A stretch of DNA of 64,000 nucleotides from Klebsiella sp. BIGb0407. GTDB taxonomy: Bacteria; Pseudomonadota; Gammaproteobacteria; Enterobacterales; Enterobacteriaceae. This document shows, piece after piece, positions 9,498 through 19,480 of the stretch. The translations under genes and the position numbers were made by a program. The stretch lies in the NCBI RefSeq assembly GCF_024807845.1, contig NZ_JANUEQ010000001.1:186001-250000 (forward strand), read 5' to 3'. Each line of letters starts with the position of its first letter. The stretch's first letter is position 1. A model generated the notes under the pieces. That model worked only from the letters and a program-made list of their open reading frames with translations, was not told the DNA's origin and did not search any database.

Positions 9498-10895
9498 ATG
9501 ACATCCAGTCGCAGTGAAAAAGACTCAATGGGCCCCATCGATGTACCGGCGGATAAATTATGGGGAGCACAAACTCAGCGCTCTCTTGAACATTTCCGTA
9601 TCTCAACCGAAAAAATGCCAGTCGCGCTTATTCAGGCGCTCGCTCTGACTAAACGGGCAGCAGCTCAAGTCAACGCCGACTTAGGTCTGCTGCCAGCAGA
9701 AAAAGCCAGGGTGATTATTCAGGCGGCAGATGAAGTGTTGGCGGGTAAGCATCCGGATGAGTTTCCACTGGCGGTCTGGCAGACAGGATCCGGCACCCAG
9801 AGCAACATGAATATGAATGAAGTCCTGGCGAACCGGGCCAGTGAATTACTGGGAGGCGAGCGCGGAATGGCGCGTTTGGTTCATCCCAATGATGATGTAA
9901 ATAAAAGCCAGAGCTCGAATGATGTTTTTCCGACCGCGATGCATGTTGCTGCTGTGATTGCGATTCGTGAACAGTTACTGCCGCAACTGGGCGAGTTAAC
10001 CGCAACCCTGAGTGAGAAAGCACAGCAGTTCCAGGATATTGTCAAAATTGGCCGTACGCACCTCCAGGATGCGACGCCGCTGACCTTAGGACAGGAAATT
10101 TCTGGCTGGGTAGCGATGCTGGAGCATAATCTACGTCATATTGAGCACAGTTTGCCGCATCTCAGTGAGCTGGCCCTCGGCGGAACGGCAGTGGGGACCG
10201 GGCTTAATACCCATCCTGAATATGCGGTGCGTGTTGCCCGCGAACTGGCTGAGATTACTGAACAGTCGTTTATTACCGCACCGAATAAATTTGAAGCGCT
10301 GGGTACCTGTGATGCGCTGGTGCACAGCCATGGTGCCTTGAAAGGGCTGGCCGCATCCCTGATGAAAATTGCCAATGACGTGCGCTGGCTGGCCTCTGGC
10401 CCGCGTTGCGGGATCGGCGAAATTTCGATTCCGGAAAATGAGCCGGGCAGCTCTATTATGCCGGGCAAGGTTAACCCGACCCAGTGTGAAGCCCTGACGA
10501 TGCTCTGCTGCCAGGTGATGGGGAATGATGTCGCGGTCAATATCGGCGGCGCGTCCGGTAACTTTGAGCTGAACGTTTTCCGACCGATGGTTATCCATAA
10601 TGTTTTACAGTCTGTCCGCCTGCTGGCCGATGGTATGGATAGCTTTAATCACCATTGCGCTATCGGCATTGAGCCTAATCGGGAGCGTATCAGCCAGCTA
10701 CTCAATGAGTCATTAATGCTGGTGACCGCCCTCAATACGCATATTGGCTATGATAAAGCGGCTGAAATTGCCAAAAAAGCCCATAAAGAGGGGCTGACCC
10801 TGAAAGAGGCTGCCCTGAAACTGGGCTATCTGACTGACCGCGAATTCGATGCCTGGGTTCGCCCTGAACAGATGGTTGGCAGCCTGCCTTCTTAA
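9498..10895 (+). CDS. fumC: Class II fumarate hydratase (iron-independent)
   Basis: 465 residues. The fumarase/aspartase signature [15 protein letters not shown] is present at ~317-331, with the upstream substrate motifs [12 protein letters not shown] and the catalytic-His region [12 protein letters not shown]. It performs the same reaction as FumA without an oxygen-sensitive cluster, so it serves under oxidative stress or iron shortage. The ribosome site GAGGAG precedes ATG at 9498. It is convergent with tus, the two stops being one base apart. Confidence 0.97.
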   Translation: MTSSRSEKDSMGPIDVPADKLWGAQTQRSLEHFRISTEKMPVALIQALALTKRAAAQVNADLGLLPAEKARVIIQAADEVLAGKHPDEFPLAVWQTGSGTQSNMNMNEVLANRASELLGGERGMARLVHPNDDVNKSQSSNDVFPTAMHVAAVIAIREQLLPQLGELTATLSEKAQQFQDIVKIGRTHLQDATPLTLGQEISGWVAMLEHNLRHIEHSLPHLSELALGGTAVGTGLNTHPEYAVRVARELAEITEQSFITAPNKFEALGTCDALVHSHGALKGLAASLMKIANDVRWLASGPRCGIGEISIPENEPGSSIMPGKVNPTQCEALTMLCCQVMGNDVAVNIGGASGNFELNVFRPMVIHNVLQSVRLLADGMDSFNHHCAIGIEPNRERISQLLNESLMLVTALNTHIGYDKAAEIAKKAHKEGLTLKEAALKLGYLTDREFDAWVRPEQMVGSLPS

Positions 10896-10896
10896 C

Positions 10897-11826
10897 TTAC
10901 GGCTGATAGTAGAGGTGCAGTCGCGGGATAATTAACGCCAGCGGCTGCGCATCGGGCTTATAGCGATACTGAATATTGTCCGCATCATAATTCGTCAGTT
11001 CGCCAATTTGGGGGAGTCCTTCTCCCTGTTCGCGCTGACACAAGATTAACAGCGGGGAAGGGCAGGCATACTGCACCTGCTTCTGTATCTTCTGGTACCA
11101 GACTCGAGCCACGGGCTGCACTTTTACCGGTCGTTTAATTTTCAGAACGGTATTTTCAGGTAGCCGCGCAATATCGTTGATTTCCTGGGTCAAACGCTCC
11201 GCCCACTGTTCTTTGGTCCAGGGCGGCACGGCACGGCAGGTTTTCAAACTCTTATGCAAACTCTCCAGCACCTGCTCCCGGGTCAGATTTTTAATCACCT
11301 GCTTATTCGCCCAGCCAAACCGCACCGTGTCGGGGGTTTCAAGCAGGGTAAGGGTACGATAAGCGTTCAGCGTAATCAGACCCGGAATATAGCGATGTAC
11401 CCACTCAAAACGCTGAGCGGAAGCCAGCCCGGAATCAACGGTGATGATTTCTTCCAGTGTTTTTTTCAGCATATTGATCTCAGTAATCTGCTGGCTCAAC
11501 TGTTGATGCTGTTTTTTAGTGACGTTGTAACAAATCACGCCTGGCAGACGAACCGCCGTTTTGCTGCTGATATTCTCTGACTGCTGCTGAATAAACAGAT
11601 GAGTTAAATGTGCCTGGCTCATCCTGTGGGCTTCCTGACCGATATGCTGGGTCACCGTAATCTGCGAGACAGGGTCATGTTCCTTGCCCTTTGGTGTCTG
11701 AGGCAGTGAAAAAACCCGGCAAGCCAGCACCGGCACCCGCTCAAGCTCATCGCGAAACTGTATCAGAGCATGTTCAAGTGTGCGAAAGGTGGAGGTCATT
11801 CGTTCAACCAGATCATAGCTTGCCAT
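10897..11826 (-). CDS. tus: Replication terminus site-binding protein Tus
   Basis: 309 residues, the E. coli length, with long conserved blocks such as [48 protein letters not shown] and the C-terminal [13 protein letters not shown]. Tus binds Ter sites and blocks the replicative helicase from one side, trapping forks in the terminus. A Ter site overlaps its promoter region, where E. coli Tus represses itself. Confidence 0.97.
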   Translation of the reverse strand: MASYDLVERMTSTFRTLEHALIQFRDELERVPVLACRVFSLPQTPKGKEHDPVSQITVTQHIGQEAHRMSQAHLTHLFIQQQSENISSKTAVRLPGVICYNVTKKQHQQLSQQITEINMLKKTLEEIITVDSGLASAQRFEWVHRYIPGLITLNAYRTLTLLETPDTVRFGWANKQVIKNLTREQVLESLHKSLKTCRAVPPWTKEQWAERLTQEINDIARLPENTVLKIKRPVKVQPVARVWYQKIQKQVQYACPSPLLILCQREQGEGLPQIGELTNYDADNIQYRYKPDAQPLALIIPRLHLYYQP

Positions 11827-11835
11827 TATTACCTC

Positions 11836-11858
11836 ACCATAGTTACAACATACTATTC
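11836..11858 (-). promoter_or_regulatory. Replication terminator (Ter) site
   Basis: The minus strand carries TAGTATGTTGTAACTA, the strongly conserved core of the Tus-binding Ter sequence (E. coli TerB core AGTATGTTGTAACTAAAG), starting 10 bases upstream of the tus start codon. Only the outer positions differ. Its placement matches E. coli TerB, which lets Tus arrest forks and repress its own gene. Confidence 0.93.
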
Positions 11859-11939
11859 AGTTTTACCATAATGAGGAATTCTCGACAATAATATATCTGT
11901 GATGTGTAAATGAGCATTTGCATATTTTATAGATAGCTT

Positions 11940-12545
11940 TCAGAAATTACGCATTTAATGAATGAATATTCCTATATTATATCTGCTTAACCAACGTAAT
12001 GTGATGCGGGAAAAATATAAAATGGACGTGCGTATTGTTTAAATCTACCCCGGTAAGCAACTTGTGAAAACGAGGAATAAAATATTCCTTTAAAAAGTGG
12101 GTTCACTGTTTATTCGTTGTTGGTGAGATATTATTTAAAAATAGCGGCATAAGAACGTCATCTTGCAGACGGAGTTTCTCCGCGTGTTTAATGGAGGAAT
12201 ATTCTTATCTTATACTTTATTGAGCGATGCAATACTATGCTAATAAAGCAGAAATGGCTTTACTTATTTTTTTAATATATCTATACGGACAATTTATGTC
12301 TGCATAGAATAAATTATTCTTATTAAAAATAGATTTATCATTTTATTCATCATCGGTTATGCGTTATTTAAAAGGTAGTGGCATAAAATAGTCTTTATAT
12401 AGGCGAAACTTCTCCGTGAGTTTAGTTGGCGAATATTCCTATATAATCTCCGCTTGGTCAATATAATGTGATCTATCTGAAATTATGCCCAGCTTTTGTT
12501 TGTTTTTTTAAAAATTTACCCTTATTATCCAGCCATGAAAATAAC
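11940..12545. repeat. Three diverged ~234-bp tandem repeats upstream of the fimbrial operon
   Basis: The motif GAATATTC(C/T)TAT recurs at 11964, 12197 and 12431, a spacing of 233 and 234 bases. Around it, copies 2 and 3 share TTATTTAAAA, TAG-GGCATAA and TTCTCCG-G-GTTTA. Copies 1 and 3 share the following ATCTGCTTA/ATCTCCGCTT block, TAATGTGAT and a TTTAAA-TCTACCC-like block. No convincing gene lies inside; short reading frames of 10-26 codons exist but are not conserved between copies. Confidence 0.65.
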
Positions 12546-12599
12546 AAGGTGCCTTTGCCATTTTTGCTTGAGTAATATGATGTTATCAGTATTGGGTAA

Positions 12600-12898
12600 G
12601 GTTGGGATTTAGTTTTCACTTATTAAACCTGTGTCTGTAAATATTTTATTAACATAAATAATAAACACTCTGCTGAACGGTGGATTCATCATGGTATTTA
12701 TTTTTTATGGGGTGGTAGTCGTTGGTATAAAATTACAAAATGTAAGCAATTAACCTTAAATTATCGTTATATATAACGCATTTGTGTCTGTACTACACAG
12801 CAAATACATCCATCTATAAGGATGTTAAATACGCCATTTTAATTGAGATTCGAATGGCTTAATGAAAGTTAGTTACCTAAGAATAAACAGGAAAAAAT
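12600..12898 (+). promoter_or_regulatory. AT-rich upstream region of the fimbrial operon
   Basis: About 300 bases without a gene, strongly AT-rich, directly before the major pilin gene. It holds a perfect 14-bp palindrome CGTTATATATAACG (12765-12778) and a ribosome site AGGAAAAA before the ATG at 12899. Such regions are usually H-NS-bound in fimbrial loci; that is inference. No inverted repeats of a fim-type switch were noticed. Confidence 0.4.
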
Positions 12899-13444
12899 AT
12901 GAAAAAATTAGCCCTCGTAGTTTCTCTGGCAGCAGTATTTGGATCTGTCAATCTGGCACAAGCTGCTGGTACTGGTACCATCACCTTTAATGGTGAACTG
13001 ACCGCGAGTACTTGTGACGTCACCATCGATGGACAGGGTGCAGATGCGACCGTTGTACTTCCAACTCAAAGCACAAGCCTGCTGGATGCAGCGACTAAAA
13101 CTGCCGGTGAAACGGGGTTTGTAATGGCGCTCAACAATTGCACAGGCACCCTGCAAACCGCTTCTGCCTTCTTTGACTCAGGTAGTTCTGTTGAGGCAGT
13201 GACTGGCCGTCTGAAAAACATTTCAGGTAGTGCTACTAATGTTAGCCTTCAATTAATTGATGGTTCCAGCCCTTCTCGCGCGGTGATTCAGGCCGGTAAC
13301 CAAAACCAAACTTCCGGGACCAGCTATGTAGATGTAAGCAGTGGTAGCGCTAACTTGCCTTATGCTGTGCGTTACTATGCGGAGGGCGTAACCGGTCCAG
13401 GTACTGTTGTCAGTAATGTGGTCTACTCCATCCAGTACCAATAA
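12899..13444 (+). CDS. Major fimbrial subunit (type 1-like pilin)
   Basis: 181 residues. It has a clear Sec signal peptide (MKKLALVVSLAAVFGSVNLAQA, cleavage after ~22). The mature chain starts with a Gly/Thr-rich donor strand (GTGTITFNGELTASTCDV), the paired cysteines of pilins (STCDV and LNNCTG) and a C-terminal VVYSIQYQ beta-strand with the penultimate Tyr read by chaperones. It is the first gene of the operon and probably the shaft subunit. The family is clear; the fimbrial type is not identifiable from sequence alone. Confidence 0.93.
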   Translation: MKKLALVVSLAAVFGSVNLAQAAGTGTITFNGELTASTCDVTIDGQGADATVVLPTQSTSLLDAATKTAGETGFVMALNNCTGTLQTASAFFDSGSSVEAVTGRLKNISGSATNVSLQLIDGSSPSRAVIQAGNQNQTSGTSYVDVSSGSANLPYAVRYYAEGVTGPGTVVSNVVYSIQYQ

Positions 13445-13471
13445 TATCCTGACTGCCAGCAGTACAATCTC

Positions 13472-13495
13472 AGGGGGGGAGAAAGTCCCCCTTTA
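13472..13495 (+). terminator. Attenuating hairpin after the major pilin gene
   Basis: Stem AGGGGG with CCCCCT around a short loop, followed by TTAATT. It sits between the pilin stop and the chaperone start. Such partial terminators let pilin be made in excess over assembly proteins; the role here is inferred from position. Confidence 0.6.
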
Positions 13496-13517
13496 ATTAA
13501 CAGCATCAGGAGAGTCT

Positions 13518-14219
13518 ATGAAGTTCTTACCCATGCCAGTGGTTAGCTTAGGTGTAGTAGCGGTGCTGAGTATGTTTAGTGCTGGCTCGATAGCAAGCTC
13601 TGTGATCAGTGGAACGCGTGTAATCTATCCATCTGATAGTAAAGAAGTGAGTATCAAAATCACCAATAACGGCACTGCTCCGGTGCTCATTCAAAGTTGG
13701 ATCGACGATGGCGACCAGGATGCTCGTCCATCGACTATCAAAGTCCCCTTTGTTCTGACGCCACCCATAAACCGTGTCGACGCGGGTAAAGGTCAGACAT
13801 TACGTATAAGCTACATCGGCACCGCCTTGCCTATGGATAAAGAGTCCGTTTACTGGCTGAATGTGCTGGAAGTGCCGGGTAAAAACCCAGCGAAATCAGC
13901 AGAGAACACTCTTCAAATGGCCTTTCGCAGCCGCATAAAGCTATTTTATCGTCCGGCTAATCTACAAGGGACCGCGAATGATGCGCCGAAATCCGTCATT
14001 TGGCAGGCGAAAGGTAATAGCCTGGAAGCCACTAATCCCACACCCTATTTTGTTAACTTTGTCAATCTAACGGTAAGTGGAAAGAAAATTGATGCAGCAA
14101 TGCTAGCTCCACGCAGCTCAATGAAAGTGAATTTGCCCGGTAAAGTCGGAAATAAAATTAGTGGCGTTTTCGTTAATGACTATGGTGCCGTTAATGCCTA
14201 TACCGCTGACATTAAATAA
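13518..14219 (+). CDS. Fimbrial periplasmic chaperone
   Basis: 233 residues with an N-terminal signal peptide (to ~27). Two Ig-like domains follow. The first carries SGTRVIYPSDSKEVSIKITN, where the Arg anchors the pilin carboxylate, and the conserved YWLNVLEVPGKNP motif. It is PapD/FimC-like: it holds pilins in the periplasm by donor-strand complementation and hands them to the usher. The ribosome site CAGGAGAG precedes ATG at 13518. Confidence 0.94.
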   Translation: MKFLPMPVVSLGVVAVLSMFSAGSIASSVISGTRVIYPSDSKEVSIKITNNGTAPVLIQSWIDDGDQDARPSTIKVPFVLTPPINRVDAGKGQTLRISYIGTALPMDKESVYWLNVLEVPGKNPAKSAENTLQMAFRSRIKLFYRPANLQGTANDAPKSVIWQAKGNSLEATNPTPYFVNFVNLTVSGKKIDAAMLAPRSSMKVNLPGKVGNKISGVFVNDYGAVNAYTADIK

Positions 14220-14298
14220 CCGGATAATCCGGTCCGCTGATTAAACTATTTCATATTTTAATCATTGTTCAGGAAATAAGTTCTTGAAGGTTTTAGCT

Positions 14299-16878
14299 AT
14301 GTCTAAATCGTTGCCAGTTGGATTGCGGAGTAAACTTTCGCCCCTTACTATTGCGGTACTTTCAACATTTTTTCTGGGCGGTATTTGCGCAGAGGATGTT
14401 CGTGCTGCCGTCAGTGATTCCGCAATGGACATGGAATTTGATTCTTCTTTCCTGAATGTTGATGATAATAAAACTGTTGATTTAAGCCGTTTCAATCGTG
14501 GTTCTTCAGGTTCACCGGGAACTTACAAAACCGCCGTGTATGTCAATGACCAGCTTGTCAGTAATACTGATGTTGTTTTTTTTGCCCGCGAAGATAAATC
14601 AGTGTACCCCTGCCTGACGGTGGATATCCTGAAGAATATCGCATTTGATTATGACAAACTTCCGGCGAATTTTTTTACGCCGAAAGCTGGCGAAACCTGT
14701 ATTGATCTGCAGCATAAACTGCCTCAAGCCTATATAAGTTATGACAGTAATGAACAGCGTCTCAATATTGCTATTCCACAGATTTATATGCAGAACGTTG
14801 CCAGAGGAACGGTCAGCCCGGAACTCTGGGATAAAGGGATCCCTGCCTTGCTGCTAGGGTATAACGTTAATGGCTATCGCAGTGAATCACGCGGACAAAC
14901 TTTTGACTCATTATTCGCAGGCCTTAATGCCGGATTAAACGTCGGTGCCTGGTACTTACGCCATAATGGCTCGTTCACCAAAATGGATAATGAGTCGGGT
15001 TCGTACAGCAATATGAATACCTACCTTCAGCGTGATATCCCAATATTGAAAGCACGGGCGCTCATTGGTCAGTCCAATACATCAGGCGACCTCTTTGATA
15101 CGTTACCTTATTCAGGTGTGCAATTAGCCACCGATGAACGCATGTTGCCGGAATCTCTGCGCGGCTATGCTCCGGAAATACGCGGAATTGCGAGAACCAA
15201 TGCCAGGGTTACTGTACGCCAGGGCGGTCAGGTATTGTATGAAACCAATGTTCCGCCGGGGGCGTTTGTTATTAATGACCTTTATCCTACGGGGTATGGT
15301 GGTGATCTGAACGTTACCGTGCGTGAAGCTGACGGCTCTGAACAGAACTTCAGCGTGCCCTACGCCGCGGTGGCGCAGCTACTGCGGCCGGGAACGTCTC
15401 GTTATACCTTCACCGCAGGAAAATTACGCAGTGATAACATCCGGGGTAATCCGGCGCTGTACCAGGCAACCTATCAGCGCGGACTCAACAATTCACTGAC
15501 GGGTTACAGTGGGTTGCAGCTAAGTCAGAATTATTATGCATTGAAGCTGGGGACCGCCGTAGGTACTCCGGTAGGTGCTTTTTCTTTTGACGTCACTCAG
15601 GCCCGTACGCTTCTGGGACAAGGTTATAGCAATACCAGCCAGTCAAAGTCTGGCAGTAATAGTAGCGGTCAAAGCTATCAATTTAGCTACAGTAAGTTGA
15701 TTAACGAAACCAACAGTAACATTTCGCTGGCGGCTTATCGTTTCTCGACCGATGGTTATATGGACTTTATTACTGCCATGCAGACCCGAGACGCAGTGCA
15801 GACAGGGCTATCACCGGATGCTGTCAGACGCGCTAAAAATCGCATAACGCTTACCTATGGGCAGGGGCTGCCAAACAGCCTGGGGCAGCTGTATGTCAGC
15901 GGTTCAGTACAGAACTACTGGAACAAAGAGGGTACCGATGAGCAGTATCAGCTGGGCTACAATACTCGCTATAAGCAGTTGAACTGGGGAGTTAGCATTT
16001 CGCGAAGTTTTTCCAGCTATGGCGCACAGCAAACCAACTATTTACTGAGCTTCAGTTTGCCGCTGGGACGGGATGATTATCAGCATACCCCGCAGCTGCG
16101 TACCGATCTGACTTATGACACCAATGGGCGTACCGGGCAGCAGGTGGCAATATCGGGGACCAGTGGGGAAGACAGCCAGTTCAACTACGGTGTGACGGCA
16201 ATGCACGCTAATCAAAATACAGGTACGACTGGTTCACTCAGTGGAAACTACCGCAGTAGTGCAACCTCAATGACGGCTTCCGCCAGTACGGGCAAAAGCT
16301 ATCACAGTCTGTCAGCAGGTCTGAGTGGCACTGTAGTGGGGCATTCTGGAGGAGTCACCTTTACACCCTATACCTCAGACACTTTTGCCTTGGTTGAAGC
16401 AAAGGGGGCAGAAGGTGCAAAAGTCACTTCTTACCCCGGGGTGCGCATTGACTCTAAAGGTTTTGCAGTAGTGCCCTATCTGAATCCGTACCAAATGAAC
16501 GATATCAGTATTGATCCGAAAGGCATGTCTGACCAGACTGAATTAGTCAGCGCCAGCCAGAAAACGGCGCCATATTCTGGTGCTGTTGTAAAAATGAAAT
16601 ACGATACTAAAACGGGTTCTGCACTATTAGTTAATGCCACCTGGAATGGACAACCAGTACCTTTCGGAGCCGATGTTTTTGATAGTCAAGGAAATAACGT
16701 CGGAACTACCGGTCAGGGTGGACAGATATACGCCCGTGTTATTAAAGACAAAGATCAATTGCATGTGAAGTGGGGGAATGAGCATGCAGCACAGTGCTCA
16801 ATAGACTATCAATTGATACCCGTTCCGAAGGAAAGAACAGCCTTGTCACTGCAGCAATTTGACAGCATCTGCCGTTGA
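14299..16878 (+). CDS. Fimbrial outer-membrane usher
   Basis: 859 residues from ATG at 14299, chosen because GAAGG lies 8 bases upstream; a TTG at 14284 would add five residues. A signal region ends near VRA (~39). The usher N-terminal domain follows (FDSSFLNVDDNKTVDLSRFN...PGTYKTAVYVNDQLV), then the 24-strand barrel with its plug, and C-terminal domains ending in a paired Cys segment (QCSIDYQLIP...DSICR). It forms the secretion pore and assembly platform (PapC/FimD family). Confidence 0.95.
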   Translation: MSKSLPVGLRSKLSPLTIAVLSTFFLGGICAEDVRAAVSDSAMDMEFDSSFLNVDDNKTVDLSRFNRGSSGSPGTYKTAVYVNDQLVSNTDVVFFAREDKSVYPCLTVDILKNIAFDYDKLPANFFTPKAGETCIDLQHKLPQAYISYDSNEQRLNIAIPQIYMQNVARGTVSPELWDKGIPALLLGYNVNGYRSESRGQTFDSLFAGLNAGLNVGAWYLRHNGSFTKMDNESGSYSNMNTYLQRDIPILKARALIGQSNTSGDLFDTLPYSGVQLATDERMLPESLRGYAPEIRGIARTNARVTVRQGGQVLYETNVPPGAFVINDLYPTGYGGDLNVTVREADGSEQNFSVPYAAVAQLLRPGTSRYTFTAGKLRSDNIRGNPALYQATYQRGLNNSLTGYSGLQLSQNYYALKLGTAVGTPVGAFSFDVTQARTLLGQGYSNTSQSKSGSNSSGQSYQFSYSKLINETNSNISLAAYRFSTDGYMDFITAMQTRDAVQTGLSPDAVRRAKNRITLTYGQGLPNSLGQLYVSGSVQNYWNKEGTDEQYQLGYNTRYKQLNWGVSISRSFSSYGAQQTNYLLSFSLPLGRDDYQHTPQLRTDLTYDTNGRTGQQVAISGTSGEDSQFNYGVTAMHANQNTGTTGSLSGNYRSSATSMTASASTGKSYHSLSAGLSGTVVGHSGGVTFTPYTSDTFALVEAKGAEGAKVTSYPGVRIDSKGFAVVPYLNPYQMNDISIDPKGMSDQTELVSASQKTAPYSGAVVKMKYDTKTGSALLVNATWNGQPVPFGADVFDSQGNNVGTTGQGGQIYARVIKDKDQLHVKWGNEHAAQCSIDYQLIPVPKERTALSLQQFDSICR

Positions 16879-16952
16879 GTCGTTTAAATATAGAATAACC
16901 TGGATTGCGCGGATGCTTACTGTGCAGGTCAGAATTATAGAGAATAAAAAAT

Positions 16953-18158
16953 ATGATTAAAAATAATCGGAACGAGAAAGATCATGTTTTGGCAGGAAAA
17001 AAACGCAAGGTAGTAATATGTGTGCTAACTGGGGCATTTTTACTGAACAGTGGCGCCGCTTTTGCTGTCGTTTCTTGTCGGGCTCTTAATGCTTCCACTC
17101 CCAGAACAGATGATATTCCTCTTGCGCCGGTTAATATTTCAGCTGGTGTGGATATGCCAAACGGGACTGTTCTATATCGAGGTTCATGGTTTGGTGGAAC
17201 GCCTGACTATCAAATAATATGCAGTACTAATACCTCACCTGAGCGTTTTTATTATACCTTTAAGTTAGGTATCCAGTCAGCACCTCGACCCTTATCGGCA
17301 TGGTCTGGTTCTCCTTATGCAGGGAAAGTTTATGAAACGGGTATTCCAGGTATCGGCGTGGCAATTACGGATGGTAATTCTGCGGTAACCCTCGATGCTC
17401 CTTTTGCCAATGGTGGGAACAGGTCGGGAACTATAGAGTCAGGTTCAAAAAATTTTCGGGTAATGGGCAGTACCCGATATATTAATTTTATTAAAATTGG
17501 AAATATAATACCCGGCAGATATCCGCTGACTGCGGCAAATTTGCCGACAGCAAAAATTTTTTTTGATAATCCTGCAGGGCAAGCTAATGTTTCTGGCTTT
17601 CCTATAACCAGCAATATTCTTCGCTATTCGGGATCAATTACAATTAGCTCTCAAACTTGCTCAACACCAGATGTTAATGTGCCAATGGGAAAATATGATG
17701 CTGATATTGATTTGAGCGGCATAGGCTCCTCCACGCCATGGGTTGATGTTAATCTGGAAATGAGAAATTGTCCGACGTTTAATGGTTATTATAATAATGC
17801 CAATACTGTGTCATTATTTAATTTTACTACTGGTGGGACAGGCAGTATTCCCTCATCGACCAATAATAGAATTGGTCTTCGTTTAAGTCCTAATACCTCG
17901 GTTATCAGTAATTCAAGTGGGATCATGGCCATCGATAGTACGGTGGATGAAGCGGCTTCCGGCGTGGGCATTCAGATAGGGTGGGGAAGGCCGGTACCGG
18001 TTCCGTTTCGACTGGACCAGGAGCAGGTTATGGATTTGCCAAAAGATGGAAGCCCGACGATTCGAATCCCGTTATCGGCTCGTTATACCCAAATCGCAAA
18101 CCGAATAACGCCCGGGCGTGCAGATGGAAAAGCGACGTTTACGATAAATTATTACTAA
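16953..18158 (+). CDS. Fimbrial tip adhesin
   Basis: 401 residues, about twice a pilin. A long N-terminal signal region (hydrophobic VVICVLTGAFLLNSGAAFA, to ~38) leads to a receptor-binding domain (~39-220), then a pilin domain starting near SSQTCSTPDVNVPMGKYD with Cys-Cys pairing to MRNCPTF and ending in the donor-strand acceptor FTINYY. The last position in a chaperone-usher operon fits the tip adhesin. The receptor cannot be told from sequence. It is more AT-rich than its neighbours, and ends 41 bases from the convergent rstB. Confidence 0.88.
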   Translation: MIKNNRNEKDHVLAGKKRKVVICVLTGAFLLNSGAAFAVVSCRALNASTPRTDDIPLAPVNISAGVDMPNGTVLYRGSWFGGTPDYQIICSTNTSPERFYYTFKLGIQSAPRPLSAWSGSPYAGKVYETGIPGIGVAITDGNSAVTLDAPFANGGNRSGTIESGSKNFRVMGSTRYINFIKIGNIIPGRYPLTAANLPTAKIFFDNPAGQANVSGFPITSNILRYSGSITISSQTCSTPDVNVPMGKYDADIDLSGIGSSTPWVDVNLEMRNCPTFNGYYNNANTVSLFNFTTGGTGSIPSSTNNRIGLRLSPNTSVISNSSGIMAIDSTVDEAASGVGIQIGWGRPVPVPFRLDQEQVMDLPKDGSPTIRIPLSARYTQIANRITPGRADGKATFTINYY

Positions 18159-18199
18159 TACCGCTTAAGAAAAAAGGGGCGTCGTCAGGATGTTGCAGG

Positions 18200-19480
18200 T
18201 TAATTAACCGGCCAGCAAAAACGTAAACTTGCGCCCCCTAACGGGCTGCTGGTAATAATGACTTCCCCCTGCATCGCAACCGCAACTGAATGGACAATAG
18301 CCAGTCCCAGACCACAACCACCGGTTGCTCTGTCCCGGCTGGGATCCAGGCGTACAAAAGGTTCCAGCACCCGAGTACGCTCTTTTTCAGGGATACCCGG
18401 GCCGTCGTCTTCAACTTGCAAGTAAGCTTTCTCTTCGTCACGCCATAGACTGATACGTAACCGCTGCTGACTATAACGCAGCGCATTATTCAGCAGATTA
18501 TCGGTGACACGTTCCATCAGCCGCAAATCCAGAACGCCATAGTCGACAGTCGTCGTGGTATCGGTTTCCAGACTGATGGTCTGCTGAGGGTTCATTAGCT
18601 GAGTATCAGCGATATGGTTAACCAGCCACTGGCCGAAATTGACCGGGGCAAGATTTAATTCGGTCTGTGGTCTGTCGAGGCGGGCATAGGTGAGCAGTTC
18701 ATCGATTAATGATTCCAGCTGATCGATATCCCGGTTTAGCATCAACGACTCTCCCTCACTGAGATTATCGCTAATAGCGAGACGATAACGCAGACGAACC
18801 AGCGGAGTACGAAGTTCATGAGCAATACCATCAATAAGCCGTTTTTTGCTGGCAATTAAGGTATTAATGTTATCCGCCATCAGGTTAAAAGTGACTCCCA
18901 GACGAGTAAATCCTGATGTGTTATCAAAATAGACACGTTCTTCCAGGTAGCCCTCACCAAGGCGCTGGGCAGCATTTTCAAGTTTTAGCATGTCCTGCCA
19001 GTGTGGGCGGATCCAAATAAACACCGGTAAGGCGAGAGAAAAGGCGATAAAAGCGATAAGGGCAATATCCAGAAGACGCATTTGATGCAGAAACAGCAGA
19101 TAAGGCACCGGACCGACTACCAGAACATAGTGGCTGCGAGGTATCCGCTGAATAAACGTGTACTCCTCATCCAGGGCGACAATTTCACCATTATGTAGCC
19201 GCTTCATACTTTCCTCATCGAGAGAAAATTTACTCAGTGGCTGGATATTGAGCTTAAACGACAGATTAAGATCGAGTTCATGGATGGTCTTATTCCAGTC
19301 CCGAGGCGGGATTTCACGAAGCTCGCTGCGCATCAGATACAGCGAACTTTTCATCAAATCATCCAATGACTCTTTGCCAGCCCGCTCTGCGGTGAATTTA
19401 TAGACCAGACCCACCAGCATGGTCATCACCAGGAAGCAGACAAACAACAGAAGATAGAACTGGATAAAGAGTTTCTTCAT
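18200..19480 (-). CDS. rstB: Sensor histidine kinase RstB
   Basis: 426 residues with two membrane helices (~5-27 and ~135-157) flanking a periplasmic sensor domain, a HAMP segment, the phospho-acceptor H-box (IDGIAHELRTPLVRLRYRL), then N and G boxes (NLLNNALRYS, DDGPGIPE, GGCGLGLAIV). It phosphorylates RstA, with which it overlaps by one base. The PhoP-linked RstAB system responds to low Mg2+ and acid in E. coli and Salmonella. Confidence 0.95.
   Translation of the reverse strand: MKKLFIQFYLLLFVCFLVMTMLVGLVYKFTAERAGKESLDDLMKSSLYLMRSELREIPPRDWNKTIHELDLNLSFKLNIQPLSKFSLDEESMKRLHNGEIVALDEEYTFIQRIPRSHYVLVVGPVPYLLFLHQMRLLDIALIAFIAFSLALPVFIWIRPHWQDMLKLENAAQRLGEGYLEERVYFDNTSGFTRLGVTFNLMADNINTLIASKKRLIDGIAHELRTPLVRLRYRLAISDNLSEGESLMLNRDIDQLESLIDELLTYARLDRPQTELNLAPVNFGQWLVNHIADTQLMNPQQTISLETDTTTTVDYGVLDLRLMERVTDNLLNNALRYSQQRLRISLWRDEEKAYLQVEDDGPGIPEKERTRVLEPFVRLDPSRDRATGGCGLGLAIVHSVAVAMQGEVIITSSPLGGASLRFCWPVN

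Noticed and set aside
12600-12898. Invertible fim-type switch before the pilin gene
   Set aside because: No matching inverted repeats and no FimB/FimE-type recombinase gene were seen in the window.
14284-14298. TTG start for the usher
   Set aside because: The ATG at 14299 has a GAAGG ribosome site at good spacing, and that site would overlap the TTG start.
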